From positions 1 to 14,250 of the forward strand of contig JBFMEX010000077.1 of assembly GCA_040752215.1 (NCBI GenBank): 14,250 nt of DNA, given 5' to 3'. Each line of letters opens with the position of its first letter. Position 1 is the first letter of the stretch. Below the pieces are notes generated by a model. It was not told the DNA's origin and searched no databases. It saw only the letters and a list, made by a program, of their open reading frames with translations. Of the stretch, positions 1 through 6,598 are shown one piece after another. Source of the stretch: JBFMEX01 sp040752215. GTDB taxonomy: Bacteria > Pseudomonadota > Alphaproteobacteria > Rhizobiales > Hyphomicrobiaceae. The translations under genes and the position numbers were made by a program.

Positions 1-23
1 CCCCATGCACCGCCGTCGAGCCC

Positions 24-50
24 CGGGTCAGACCCGCCGGGTCTGACCCG
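24..50. repeat. Perfect 12-bp inverted repeat (hairpin)
   Basis: CGGGTCAGACCC (24-35) and GGGTCTGACCCG (39-50) are exact reverse complements around a 3-base loop, GCC. The stem is very GC-rich, but no T-run follows on either side, so a classical Rho-independent terminator is not well supported. It is the first of three hairpin-forming elements upstream of the helicase gene, a layout typical of intergenic REP-like repeats. It could also end transcription of a gene lying before the window. Confidence 0.75.
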
Positions 51-79
51 TTCTCGGGCGTTCTGGCATCCGCCTCCAG

Positions 80-100
80 CCTCCCCCACGGGGGGGGAGG
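80..100. repeat. C-tract/G-tract inverted repeat
   Basis: CCTCCCCC (80-87) pairs exactly with GGGGGAGG (93-100) across a 5-base loop. It shares the CCTCCCC/GGGGAGG theme with the next repeat (130-152), so both may be copies of one intergenic repeat family. Function unknown. Confidence 0.6.
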
Positions 101-129
101 GACGCGTTACGCCAGCGGCTCCGAGGCCT

Positions 130-152
130 CCCCTCCCCCTGGCGGGGAGGGG
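130..152. repeat. 9-bp inverted repeat overlapping the helicase ribosome-binding region
   Basis: CCCCTCCCC (130-138) and GGGGAGGGG (144-152) are exact reverse complements around the 5-base loop CTGGC. The right arm is an excellent Shine-Dalgarno-like tract and ends 6 bases before the GTG at 159 taken as the helicase start. When the stem folds in the mRNA, the ribosome-binding site would be paired. Confidence 0.65.
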
Positions 153-158
153 TCGGGG

Positions 159-2519
159 GTGAGGGGGATCCCGACCGACGTTGCGGAGGGAATCCCGGCA
201 AGAGCCTCGATCTCCAATCGGGCGCGCGCCGTCGCCGGTCCGGCGCCCTATCTCGGCGGTCTCAACGAGGGCCAGCGCGCGGCGATCGAGGCGCTCGACG
301 GGCCGGTGCTGGTGCTCGCCGGCGCCGGCACCGGCAAGACGCGCGTGCTCACCACCCGCATCGCTCACATCCTCGCCACGGGGCGCGCGTGGCCGTCGCA
401 AATCCTCGCCGTCACCTTCACCAACAAGGCCGCGCGCGAGATGAAGGAGCGCATCGGCGAGCTGGTCGGCGGCGCAGTCGAGGGCATGCCGTGGCTCGGC
501 ACCTTCCACGCCATCGGAGTCAAGATCCTACGCCGGCACGCCGAACTCGTGGGCCTGAAGTCCGGATTCACCATCCTCGATGCCGACGATCAGCTCCGCT
601 TGATGAAACAGGTGATCGAGGCCGAGAACATCGACAAGGACCGCTGGCCGGCGCGCCAGCTCGCGCACCTGATCGACGGCTGGAAGAACCGCGGCCTCAC
701 TCCGGAGAAGGTGCCGGCCGGCGAGGCGTTCGCGTTCGCCGCCGGCAAGGGCCGCGATCTCTACGCCGCCTATCAGCGCCGCCTCAAGGAGCTCAACGCC
801 TGCGATTTCGGCGACCTATTGCTCGAGGGTCTGCGCCTGTTTCTCGATCACCCGGACGTGCTCGCCGACTATCACCGCCGCTTCCGCTACATCCTCGTCG
901 ACGAGTACCAGGACACCAACGTCGCGCAGTACCTCTGGCTCAGGCTGCTCGCGCAAGGCTCGCCCAACATCTGCTGCGTCGGCGACGACGATCAATCGAT
1001 ATACCGATGGAGAGGAGCCGAGGTCGACAACATCCTGCGTTTCGAGAAGGACTTTCCGGGCGCGAAGGTGATCCGGCTCGAGCGCAACTACCGCTCCACT
1101 GGGCACATCCTCGCCGCCGCCTCTGGACTCATCGCCTTCAACAAGGGCCGCCTCGGCAAGACGCTCTACACCGACGACACGCTCGGCGCCAAGGTGACGG
1201 TCGCCAGCATGTGGGACGACGAGCAGGAGGCACGCGAGATCGCCGGCGACATCGAGAGCCTGCAGCGGGCCGAGCACCGACTCTCCGAGATCGCGATCCT
1301 GGTCCGCGCCTCGTTCCAGATGCGCGCGTTCGAGGATCGCTTCGTCAGCCTCGGCGTCCCCTATCGCGTCGTCGGCGGCCCGCGGTTCTACGAGCGGGCC
1401 GAGATCAAGGACGCGATCGCCTACCTCGAGATCACCCACAATCCGGTCAACGACCTGAAGCTCGAGCGCATCGTCAACGTGCCGAAGCGCGGCATTGGCG
1501 ACACCAGCTTCAAGCGCGTGCACGAGCTGGCCCGCGCCCGCGCGATCCCGCTCTACCAGGCTTCGCGCGAGATCGTCGAGTCCGAGGACCTGCCCGGCAA
1601 AGCGCGCCGCGCGCTGGCCGACCTGATCCGCCAGTTCGAGCGCTGGCGCGCGCTCGCCGCCACAACGCGCCACACCCAGCTCGCCGAGCTGATTCTCGAC
1701 GAGAGCGGCTACACCGCGATGTGGCAAGCCGACAAGAGCCCGCAGGCCGCCTCGCGGCTCGAGAACCTGAAGGAGCTGATCCGCTTCATGGATCAGTTCG
1801 ACACGCTCGAAGGGTTCCTCGAGCATGTCAGTCTGGTCATGGATGCCGACCAGGCCGACGACGGCGACCGCGTCAGCCTGATGACTCTGCACGCCGCCAA
1901 GGGGCTCGAGTTCGACACCGTGTTCCTGCCCGGCTGGGAGGAGGGGCTGTTTCCGCACCAGCGCTCGCTCGACGAGGAAGGCCAGGCCGGTCTCGAGGAG
2001 GAGCGCCGGCTCGCCTACGTCGGGCTGACACGGGCCAAGCGTCTCGCCAAGGTCTCCTTCGCCCAGAACCGTCGCAACCGCGGGCTCTATCAGTCGGCCG
2101 CGCCGTCGCGCTTCGTCGACGAGCTGCCGGAGGCCAACGTCGAGATCGTCGAGACGCGAAGCCCGTTTGGCGGCGCGTATCAGAATTTCGGCGCGCTCTA
2201 CGGCAATCCCTATGGCCAGAGTCGCTTCGACCGTCAGGCCGCGCCCGGCTTCAAGGCGAGCTACGGCACACCCGGCTGGCAGCGGGCTCAGCAGCAGCAG
2301 GCGCGCGAGGCGCCATCACGCCCACGCCCGCCGGTCACCATCGAGGGCCAGCTCGTCGCCGCCTCCTCGGCCGACGCCGAGTTCGCGATCGGCGAGCGCG
2401 TGTTCCACCAGAAGTTCGGCTATGGCCGCATCGCCCACGTCGACGGCAACAAGCTGACGATCGATTTCGAGCACTCCGGCCAGAAGCGCGTCATAGCGAG
2501 CTTCGTCGAGCGGCATTGA
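159..2519 (+). CDS. uvrD: UvrD/PcrA-type superfamily 1 DNA helicase
   Basis: A 786-residue 3'-5' ATP-dependent DNA helicase of the UvrD/Rep/PcrA family, which acts in nucleotide excision repair, mismatch repair and removal of proteins from DNA. The helicase motifs are in order: Q motif around Gln39; Walker A AGAGTGKT with Lys60; motif Ia TFTNKAAREMKER near 87-100; Walker B DEYQDTN at 248-254; motif III GDDDQSIYRWRGA at 275-287; motif IV RNYRST near 310; motif V TLHAAKGLEFD from 576; motif VI YVGLTRAKR at 620-628. A low-complexity linker (about 660-730, with a QQQQ run) leads to a C-terminal Tudor-like domain (about 735-786, GERVFHQKFGYGRI), the part that contacts RNA polymerase in PcrA. Length is close to the usual 720-790. 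The start is uncertain: GTG at 159 is the only early in-frame start codon seen and lies inside a G-rich repeat. The first ~34 residues are unlike the family, which normally begins just before LN..Q. PcrA and UvrD cannot be separated by eye. Confidence 0.95.
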   Translation: MRGIPTDVAEGIPARASISNRARAVAGPAPYLGGLNEGQRAAIEALDGPVLVLAGAGTGKTRVLTTRIAHILATGRAWPSQILAVTFTNKAAREMKERIGELVGGAVEGMPWLGTFHAIGVKILRRHAELVGLKSGFTILDADDQLRLMKQVIEAENIDKDRWPARQLAHLIDGWKNRGLTPEKVPAGEAFAFAAGKGRDLYAAYQRRLKELNACDFGDLLLEGLRLFLDHPDVLADYHRRFRYILVDEYQDTNVAQYLWLRLLAQGSPNICCVGDDDQSIYRWRGAEVDNILRFEKDFPGAKVIRLERNYRSTGHILAAASGLIAFNKGRLGKTLYTDDTLGAKVTVASMWDDEQEAREIAGDIESLQRAEHRLSEIAILVRASFQMRAFEDRFVSLGVPYRVVGGPRFYERAEIKDAIAYLEITHNPVNDLKLERIVNVPKRGIGDTSFKRVHELARARAIPLYQASREIVESEDLPGKARRALADLIRQFERWRALAATTRHTQLAELILDESGYTAMWQADKSPQAASRLENLKELIRFMDQFDTLEGFLEHVSLVMDADQADDGDRVSLMTLHAAKGLEFDTVFLPGWEEGLFPHQRSLDEEGQAGLEEERRLAYVGLTRAKRLAKVSFAQNRRNRGLYQSAAPSRFVDELPEANVEIVETRSPFGGAYQNFGALYGNPYGQSRFDRQAAPGFKASYGTPGWQRAQQQQAREAPSRPRPPVTIEGQLVAASSADAEFAIGERVFHQKFGYGRIAHVDGNKLTIDFEHSGQKRVIASFVERH

Positions 2520-2535
2520 GAGGGCCGATCGGCGA

Positions 2536-3087
2536 TCACTCCGCCGGCACCGCGGCCGCCATGGTCTCGCTCCCCGGCCGCTCGGTCGCGGCGAGCGCCC
2601 AGCGGATAGCGGTCGCCTCGTCGAACGCCAGTCGCTCGTCGAGGCCGGCGACGAACGCCTCCCAGGCCTCGAGGCTCGCCGCGCTGACCGCGACCAGCAC
2701 CGACGCGCCCTTGGCGAGCGCCGCCTCGATCGCATCGCGGAAGCCCTTGCCCTCGGTCTCGCGCTTGCCGAACTTGTTGACGATCAGCACGTCGATGCCG
2801 CGCTCGATCGACGCTTCGACCAGCCCGACGACCTCCTCGAGCCCGCGCGGGTCGAGCCGGCAGCCGCGCGCCAGCGGTCCGCGGTTCTCCGAGATGAGCA
2901 CCCGCCGCCCCGAGGCCAGATCCTCGAGCGACATGTCGCACGAGCAGCGGTTGCCGTCATCGGAGTTGATCTGGATCGCGCCGCCGAGCCGAAGCCCGCT
3001 GCTGCGCAATGCCGCTGCGACCGCCGCCAGTACGACGTCGACCTCGGCGCCCTTGCCGGGATCGTAGACGAACGAGGCGATGCGCAT
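2536..3087 (-). CDS. DUF2478 family protein
   Basis: A 183-residue soluble protein matching my recollection of DUF2478, a family of unknown biochemical role often annotated next to molybdate or molybdenum-cofactor genes. Recognisable features are the N-terminal strand IASFVYDPGKG, the cysteine pair C48/C50 followed by MSLEDLASGRR, the motif RGPLARGCRLDP (69-80) and LIVNKFGKRETEGKG (101-115). The VNKFG segment after a hydrophobic strand resembles the Walker B region of THEP1-like NTPases, but no clear P-loop is visible in the short N-terminal YDPGKGAEVD. No molybdenum gene is in view, so the usual context cannot be confirmed. The ATG at 3087 is preceded on the reverse strand by GGAAG 7 bases upstream. 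It converges on the helicase gene with 16 bases between the stop codons. Family assignment is fairly sure; function is not. Confidence 0.8.
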   Translation of the reverse strand: MRIASFVYDPGKGAEVDVVLAAVAAALRSSGLRLGGAIQINSDDGNRCSCDMSLEDLASGRRVLISENRGPLARGCRLDPRGLEEVVGLVEASIERGIDVLIVNKFGKRETEGKGFRDAIEAALAKGASVLVAVSAASLEAWEAFVAGLDERLAFDEATAIRWALAATERPGSETMAAAVPAE

Positions 3088-3409
3088 GGCGGTGCTTCCG
3101 GGCTCTGATGTGAGAACGACAGCACCTTAGGCTCGTTCTGGCCGGGTGCAAGCCGGCCCGTCGCCGCCGCCGGCCAGAGCGGCTCGGCCCGGCGCCGCTG
3201 CGACAACCGTCCACAGCTTTTTCGCTCGCGATCAACATATTGATGTGGCTAGCAAAAGCGTCGCGTCGCGATTCTGACGCAGGGGCTGAGAATGAGTTTC
3301 CACCCGTAGCTGCTGGATCGTCCGTCGCGTACCGATACTCTCGGTGACCGTAGGGCTGGCCGAGCAGGTTTCGACGAGCGGGCCGATGTGAGTACCAGGG
3401 TTTGGCGTC
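3088..3409. other. Divergent intergenic region with an AT-rich dyad
   Basis: This 322-base stretch separates the DUF2478 gene (leftward) from the small protein gene at 3410 (rightward), so it should hold promoters for both. No convincing gene is seen. The clearest structure is an AT-rich interruption at about 3217-3255 within GC-rich DNA, containing the dyad ATCAA-CATA-TTGAT (3231-3244). A 12-base piece of it, CAACATATTGAT (3233-3244), recurs at 6603-6614. A GC-rich region at 3148-3200 (repeated GCCGG/CGGCC) could form secondary structure. No clear -35/-10 pair can be fixed by eye. Confidence 0.4.
3231..3244. promoter_or_regulatory. AT-rich inverted repeat, possible operator
   Basis: ATCAA and TTGAT are perfect 5-base arms around CATA, in the AT-rich core of a divergent intergenic region. 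Size and position suit a regulator site or promoter element for the DUF2478 gene or the small protein gene. This is inference only; 5-base arms can arise by chance. Confidence 0.25.
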
Positions 3410-3598
3410 ATGCCGCAGTTGAACGACAACGAGCTCGCTGTGCTCGAGCTGCTCGCGATGGGTCCGCGGTCCTATTTCCCGCCGCAGGTGCAGCCATTGG
3501 CCGAGACCTTGTCGCGCTCGGGGCTCGCGATTCTAGCCGATGGCCGCTGGTACGTGACCGCCGCCGGCTTGCGCCAGACCAACCGCACGGTGCATTGA
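3410..3598 (+). CDS. Small hypothetical protein, winged-helix-like
   Basis: A 62-residue protein I do not recognise by name. It opens with a predicted helix (LNDNELAVLELLAMGPRSYFP), then a second helix (VQPLAETLSRSGLAIL) and a short hairpin plus helix (ADGRWYVTAAGLRQTN). The pattern 'L..SGLA....DGRWYVTAAGLR' is the usual wing and terminal segment of small winged-helix proteins, so a DNA-binding or protein-binding fold is possible. Four of the first nine codons specify Leu, Asn or Asp in GC-rich form, consistent with real coding. The Shine-Dalgarno is poor (AGGG about 11 bases before the ATG). It ends 9 bases before the pcm stop on the other strand. Confidence 0.6.
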   Translation: MPQLNDNELAVLELLAMGPRSYFPPQVQPLAETLSRSGLAILADGRWYVTAAGLRQTNRTVH

Positions 3599-3607
3599 GG
3601 CACAGCT

Positions 3608-4402
3608 CTACTTCCGCTCATCCTCGCGCGTGAACGGCACGAACGCCACCGGCACGATGCGACGCTCGCGCAGCGTTCCGTCCGCCTTCTTCTCGATCGC
3701 CATCAGCTCCTGCGAGAAATCGCCGACCGGGATCACCAGCCGACCGCCCGGCCTCAGCTGTGCGATCAGCGCCGGTGGAACATGGCCCGCTGCCGCCGTG
3801 ACGATGATGCCGTCGAATGGCGCTGCCTCCGGCCAGCCGCCGTATCCGTCGCCGATCCGGGTCGTCACGTTGGCGTAGCCGAGCCTCGCGAGTGTGCGCG
3901 CCGCCTCCTCACCGAGCGGGCGCACGATCTCGATCGAGTAGACCTCCTTGGCGAGCAGCGACAGCACCGCCGCCTGATAGCCCGAGCCGGTGCCGACCTC
4001 GAGCACCCGCGCCTCCGGCGTCAGCTCCAGGAGATCGGTCATCAGCGCGACGATGAAGGGCTGCGAGATCGTCTGCCCGTGGCCGATCGGCAGCGGCCGG
4101 TTGTCGTAGGCCGCATGCCGCCGCGCCATCGGCACGAACTCGTGGCGCGGCACGCGTTCCATTGCCGCGGCCACCCGCTCCGACAGCGTCTCGCGCCGGG
4201 TCTCGACGGCGGCCTCGGCCATCATCGCCCGGATCTCGGCCACCATCTGGCGGCGCGGCGCCGCCCATTCGTCGGCACTGGTCATGCCCGTCGACCCCAT
4301 GAGTAGCGCGGCGGCGACGAGTGCAAGGAATGCTGCCGGCAACCGTCGCAACGTCGGCCTCGCGGAATTTGTACCCGATCGAGAACAACATAATTTCAAC
4401 AT
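3608..4402 (-). CDS. pcm: Protein-L-isoaspartate O-methyltransferase with signal peptide
   Basis: A SAM-dependent methyltransferase that starts repair of L-isoaspartyl residues in damaged proteins. From the ATG at 4402 it has 264 residues against about 210 in typical Pcm; the excess is an N-terminal export signal. Seen: a basic stretch (RRL at 19-21), a hydrophobic core (about 22-36), a likely cleavage after TSA at 43, then the catalytic domain. Family motifs are GHGQTISQP (107-115), the SAM site LEVGTGSGYQ (134-143), YSIEIV, and the late FDGIIVTAAAGHVPPAL...LRPGGRLVIPVG. Export implies a periplasmic protein, where SAM supply is unclear. Start choice: ATG 4402 has AGGAG about 11 bases upstream; TTG at 4351 has GAGG 6 bases upstream and would give a more compact signal peptide beginning RRLPAAFL. 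The ATG at 4450 would cover the bactofilin Shine-Dalgarno and is unlikely. Confidence 0.88.
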   Translation of the reverse strand: MLKLCCSRSGTNSARPTLRRLPAAFLALVAAALLMGSTGMTSADEWAAPRRQMVAEIRAMMAEAAVETRRETLSERVAAAMERVPRHEFVPMARRHAAYDNRPLPIGHGQTISQPFIVALMTDLLELTPEARVLEVGTGSGYQAAVLSLLAKEVYSIEIVRPLGEEAARTLARLGYANVTTRIGDGYGGWPEAAPFDGIIVTAAAGHVPPALIAQLRPGGRLVIPVGDFSQELMAIEKKADGTLRERRIVPVAFVPFTREDERK

Positions 4403-4439
4403 TGGCGCACCGTCTCCTGCCTTGCGGATCATCAAGCCC

Positions 4440-4446
4440 AAGGGAG
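4440..4446 (+). promoter_or_regulatory. Ribosome binding site that fixes the bactofilin start
   Basis: AAGGGAG lies 6 bases before the ATG at 4453. The frame stays open for 132 bases further upstream to an ATG at 4321, but that longer version runs through the opposite pcm coding region and adds residues foreign to the family, so this site decides the start. Confidence 0.8.
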
Positions 4447-4452
4447 TCATGT

Positions 4453-5016
4453 ATGGTGTTCAACCGCAGGAGTGACACGAGACCCGCACCGGCGGCGCCG
4501 GTCGCGACGCCCACCCGGCCGGTCGATACGGCGGCCGGCCCGGCACCGACGCCCGACGCGGGCACGTCTGCCGATTCGGTGATCGGCCCCGGCTTCATGC
4601 TCGAAGGTGACGCCATCACGATCCGCTGCAAGGGCTCGCTCAGGGTCGACGGCAACATCCACGCCGATCTGCACACCAGCCGGCTGACCATTGGCAAGGA
4701 CGCGGTGATCAGTGGCGCCATCGCTGCCGAGCAGGTCGACGTCTACGGGCAGGTGCGCGGCGCCATCCATGCGCGCCACCTCGTGCTGCACAGCACGGCC
4801 GAGGTCGAGGGCGACCTCGTCAGTCACGAGCTGACCGTCGAGCAGGGTGCGAGCTTCGACGGGCGCTCGCGCAAGGCCAAGGACCCGGCCGAGATCCAGC
4901 CACAGCTCGACGGCCCAGCGGCCAAGCCGGCGCCGCCGGCGCCGGCGCCGCATGCCGCTCCGCAGGTGCACGCTGTGCCGCTGCCGAACGGCCAGTCCAA
5001 GATCCTGCATTCCTGA
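4453..5016 (+). CDS. Bactofilin (polymer-forming cytoskeletal protein)
   Basis: A 187-residue bactofilin, a family that assembles without nucleotide into filaments at the inner membrane and guides local cell-wall synthesis, stalk growth or cell shape. Residues 1-40 are Pro/Ala/Thr-rich and disordered. The right-handed beta-helix core is about 43-140, opening with SVIGPGFMLEGD and followed by repeated short strands with glycine turns (RVDGNIHADL, TIGKDAVISGAI, VDVYGQVRGAI, EVEGDL, LTVEQGASFDGRSR). The tail (145-187) is Pro/Ala-rich; its DNA at 4926-4950 is a near-perfect GCC/GGC simple repeat that could slip in replication. Many relatives sit beside an M23 peptidase gene; none is next to this one, where pcm is divergent and a J-domain gene converges. 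No membrane segment is visible. Confidence 0.92.
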   Translation: MVFNRRSDTRPAPAAPVATPTRPVDTAAGPAPTPDAGTSADSVIGPGFMLEGDAITIRCKGSLRVDGNIHADLHTSRLTIGKDAVISGAIAAEQVDVYGQVRGAIHARHLVLHSTAEVEGDLVSHELTVEQGASFDGRSRKAKDPAEIQPQLDGPAAKPAPPAPAPHAAPQVHAVPLPNGQSKILHS

Positions 5017-5035
5017 TCTCGCTCGAAGCTTTGGT

Positions 5036-5058
5036 GGACGCAGCAGGTCGTTGCGTCC
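5036..5058. terminator. Possible bidirectional hairpin between convergent genes
   Basis: GGACGCA (5036-5042) and TGCGTCC (5052-5058) are exact reverse complements with a 9-base loop, in the 52 bases between the bactofilin stop and the stop of the convergent J-domain gene. No T-run follows on either strand, so this may only slow or stabilise transcript ends. Confidence 0.35.
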
Positions 5059-5068
5059 GCCGCAGAGC

Positions 5069-6517
5069 TCAGGCTGCGCTACGCTTGCCCTTGATCAGCT
5101 CCCAGGCGACGTTGATCTGCTTGATGCGCTCCTCGCGCGCGAGGCGATCCGGCTCGTCGCCGGCGAGATCGGGATGCCAGCACATGCGCAGCGCATCGAC
5201 GACCTTCTTCAGCACGCTCTCCGCCACGTTGGGATTGACGCCCAGCACCTCGTAGGCCTCGCTTTCGGTGCGCGGCAGCGCGGCGCCGTCGCGAGCCGCG
5301 GGCCCGAGGCTGCGCGCCGCCCCCTCGGCGATGCGCCGGATGCGCTCGATCTCGCGGATCATGGCACGGAACAGCGCGCCGGCGCGCTTGCCGCCCTCCT
5401 CGCCGTCGCTGGCCGCCGCCCGGATCGCTCCCAGTCGATTGCGCAGGGCGGCGATCTCCTGCCGCAGCACGTCCTGCAGCGCGCCGGCGACCGTCAGCCG
5501 TCCGACGGCGGTCTCGCACTGCCCGAGCAGCGCCTCCACCGCCTCGGCCGCATTGTCGACGCTCGCATCCGCAGCCCCGCTCGCCGCGCGCTGCGCCCGC
5601 ATTCTCAGCGCGGCGCCGGCGATGCGCTCCCGCAACAGCCCGAGCGGTGACAGCGACAGCCGTTGCAGATGAGCCGGCACGAGACCGCGCGACCAGGCGA
5701 GTCCGCCGGCGGCGCTCACGAGCAGCGACAACGTGAGAAGGGTGGCGACGAGTCCCGTTCCGGTGGGCTCGGCATCGCCGCGGATCACCGTCGTCGGCCA
5801 GTGCGCGGCGACCACCGTGGCGTCCCCCGGGCGAGCGAGCGAAGCGGTCTCGAGCGGCGGCAGAGCCTCCGAGACGACGACCCTCTCGGTCAGCGAGCGC
5901 GGTCCGGTGAAGGCCGACGGCAGCACCGCCTTGGCGGGCGTGGCCTGCACCGCCTCGGCTCCACCTGCGAGCACGAGTCTGGCTCCGAGCTCGCCAATCG
6001 GCGCGAAGCCGACGGGCAGCGACAGCGGCTTGGCATCGACCTGCTCGGGCACGCATCCGCGCTTTGACGGCGGCAGCAGATGACTCGGCCCGACGAGGGC
6101 CAGCACCCGTTCGGAGGGCCCGCTGCAGGCCGTGGTCGCGGCACCGCGTCGGGCCAGCGTGATGTTGAGCCGCCCCTTGTCGAGCCATGCCCGCTGCGTC
6201 GGCCAGCTGCCGAGCTGGGCCGCCACCTCGACCCACGGCACCCGGCCGCCCTGGCAGGCGAGATCGAAGCGGTGCAGCATCAGTGTCCGGCAGCGCGCCG
6301 GGGCGGTACCATCGCAAGCGGTGAACGGCTGCTCCGCGCGTCGGCCAAGCACCAGGTACGTGCGCTCGCTCGACGGCTCGACGACGAGCCGCCCGTTCTC
6401 GATCCCGCAATTGAACGGCATCACCAAGCGCTCGAGCGCCGCCGCCGGACGGCCGAGCGGCGCGCCGGCCGCTGCGGCCAGCAACGCCAATAGAACCGAG
6501 ACGACGTGTCGGCGCAC
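5069..6517 (-). CDS. Membrane-anchored J-domain protein
   Basis: From the GTG at 6517 this is a 482-residue protein with a signal peptide or anchor (RRHVVSVLLALLAAAAG, cleavage near PAAA at 24-27), an extracytoplasmic region of about 225 residues with six cysteines (37, 68, 76, 88, 131, 155), one membrane segment (about 256-275, LVATLLTLSLLVSAAGGLAW), a charged Ala/Arg-rich helical region (about 280-415) and a C-terminal J domain (about 419-478). The J domain has the YEVLGV opening and the HPD motif (448-450) needed to stimulate Hsp70 ATPase, so it should act on DnaK in the cytoplasm. The even cysteine count suits disulfides outside the membrane. It is not classical DnaJ: no Gly/Phe region or zinc finger. 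The extracytoplasmic domain is unknown to me. The frame is open back to 6631, but those residues lack an export signal at the front and a good ribosome site, so GTG 6517 is preferred. Confidence 0.82.
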   Translation of the reverse strand: MRRHVVSVLLALLAAAAGAPLGRPAAALERLVMPFNCGIENGRLVVEPSSERTYLVLGRRAEQPFTACDGTAPARCRTLMLHRFDLACQGGRVPWVEVAAQLGSWPTQRAWLDKGRLNITLARRGAATTACSGPSERVLALVGPSHLLPPSKRGCVPEQVDAKPLSLPVGFAPIGELGARLVLAGGAEAVQATPAKAVLPSAFTGPRSLTERVVVSEALPPLETASLARPGDATVVAAHWPTTVIRGDAEPTGTGLVATLLTLSLLVSAAGGLAWSRGLVPAHLQRLSLSPLGLLRERIAGAALRMRAQRAASGAADASVDNAAEAVEALLGQCETAVGRLTVAGALQDVLRQEIAALRNRLGAIRAAASDGEEGGKRAGALFRAMIREIERIRRIAEGAARSLGPAARDGAALPRTESEAYEVLGVNPNVAESVLKKVVDALRMCWHPDLAGDEPDRLAREERIKQINVAWELIKGKRSAA

Positions 6518-6598
6518 CCCAAAGCCCCCGCTTTCAATCGCGACCGCATTCGCTTCTCGCAAGCCAACATGGACGCGATCATGGCGCAAGGGGAATAA
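6506..6598 (+). CDS. Possible 30-residue mini-ORF upstream of the DUF3754 gene
   Basis: GTG at 6506 opens a 30-codon frame ending in AFNRDRIRFSQANMDAIMAQGE-stop, with mostly GC-ending codons. An internal ATG at 6569 would give only 9 residues. Its TAA (6596-6598) overlaps the ATG of a second mini-ORF as TAATG, the usual layout for coupled translation. It overlaps the start of the J-domain gene on the opposite strand by 12 bases. No homologue recognised; a weak ribosome site counts against it. Confidence 0.2.
   Translation: MSAHPKAPAFNRDRIRFSQANMDAIMAQGE

Noticed and set aside
816..1958. Long reverse-strand open frame (380 codons) within the helicase gene
   Set aside because: It lies wholly opposite conserved helicase motifs and its translation is low-complexity Val/Glu/Asp/Leu typical of antisense reading of GC-rich coding DNA.
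2524..2533. Palindrome GCCGATCGGC as a terminator between uvrD and DUF2478
   Set aside because: It leaves no usable loop and has no T-run; a 10-base palindrome of this composition is common in such DNA.
389..3067. Very long forward open frame (892 codons) overlapping uvrD and DUF2478
   Set aside because: Arg/Pro/Ala-rich shadow frame with no domain; the true frames contain intact motifs.
3205..3216. DnaA-box-like TCCACA with a nearby T-run, as a replication origin hint
   Set aside because: Only a partial match to TTATCCACA, a single copy, and no dnaA, parA or other origin-linked gene nearby.
3232..3429. 65-codon reverse open frame between DUF2478 and the small protein gene
   Set aside because: No ribosome site, no domain, and it overlaps the better supported gene at 3410.
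4403..4450. Longer pcm start at the ATG ending at 4450
   Set aside because: It would cover the bactofilin Shine-Dalgarno, has no ribosome site, and puts extra residues before the export signal.
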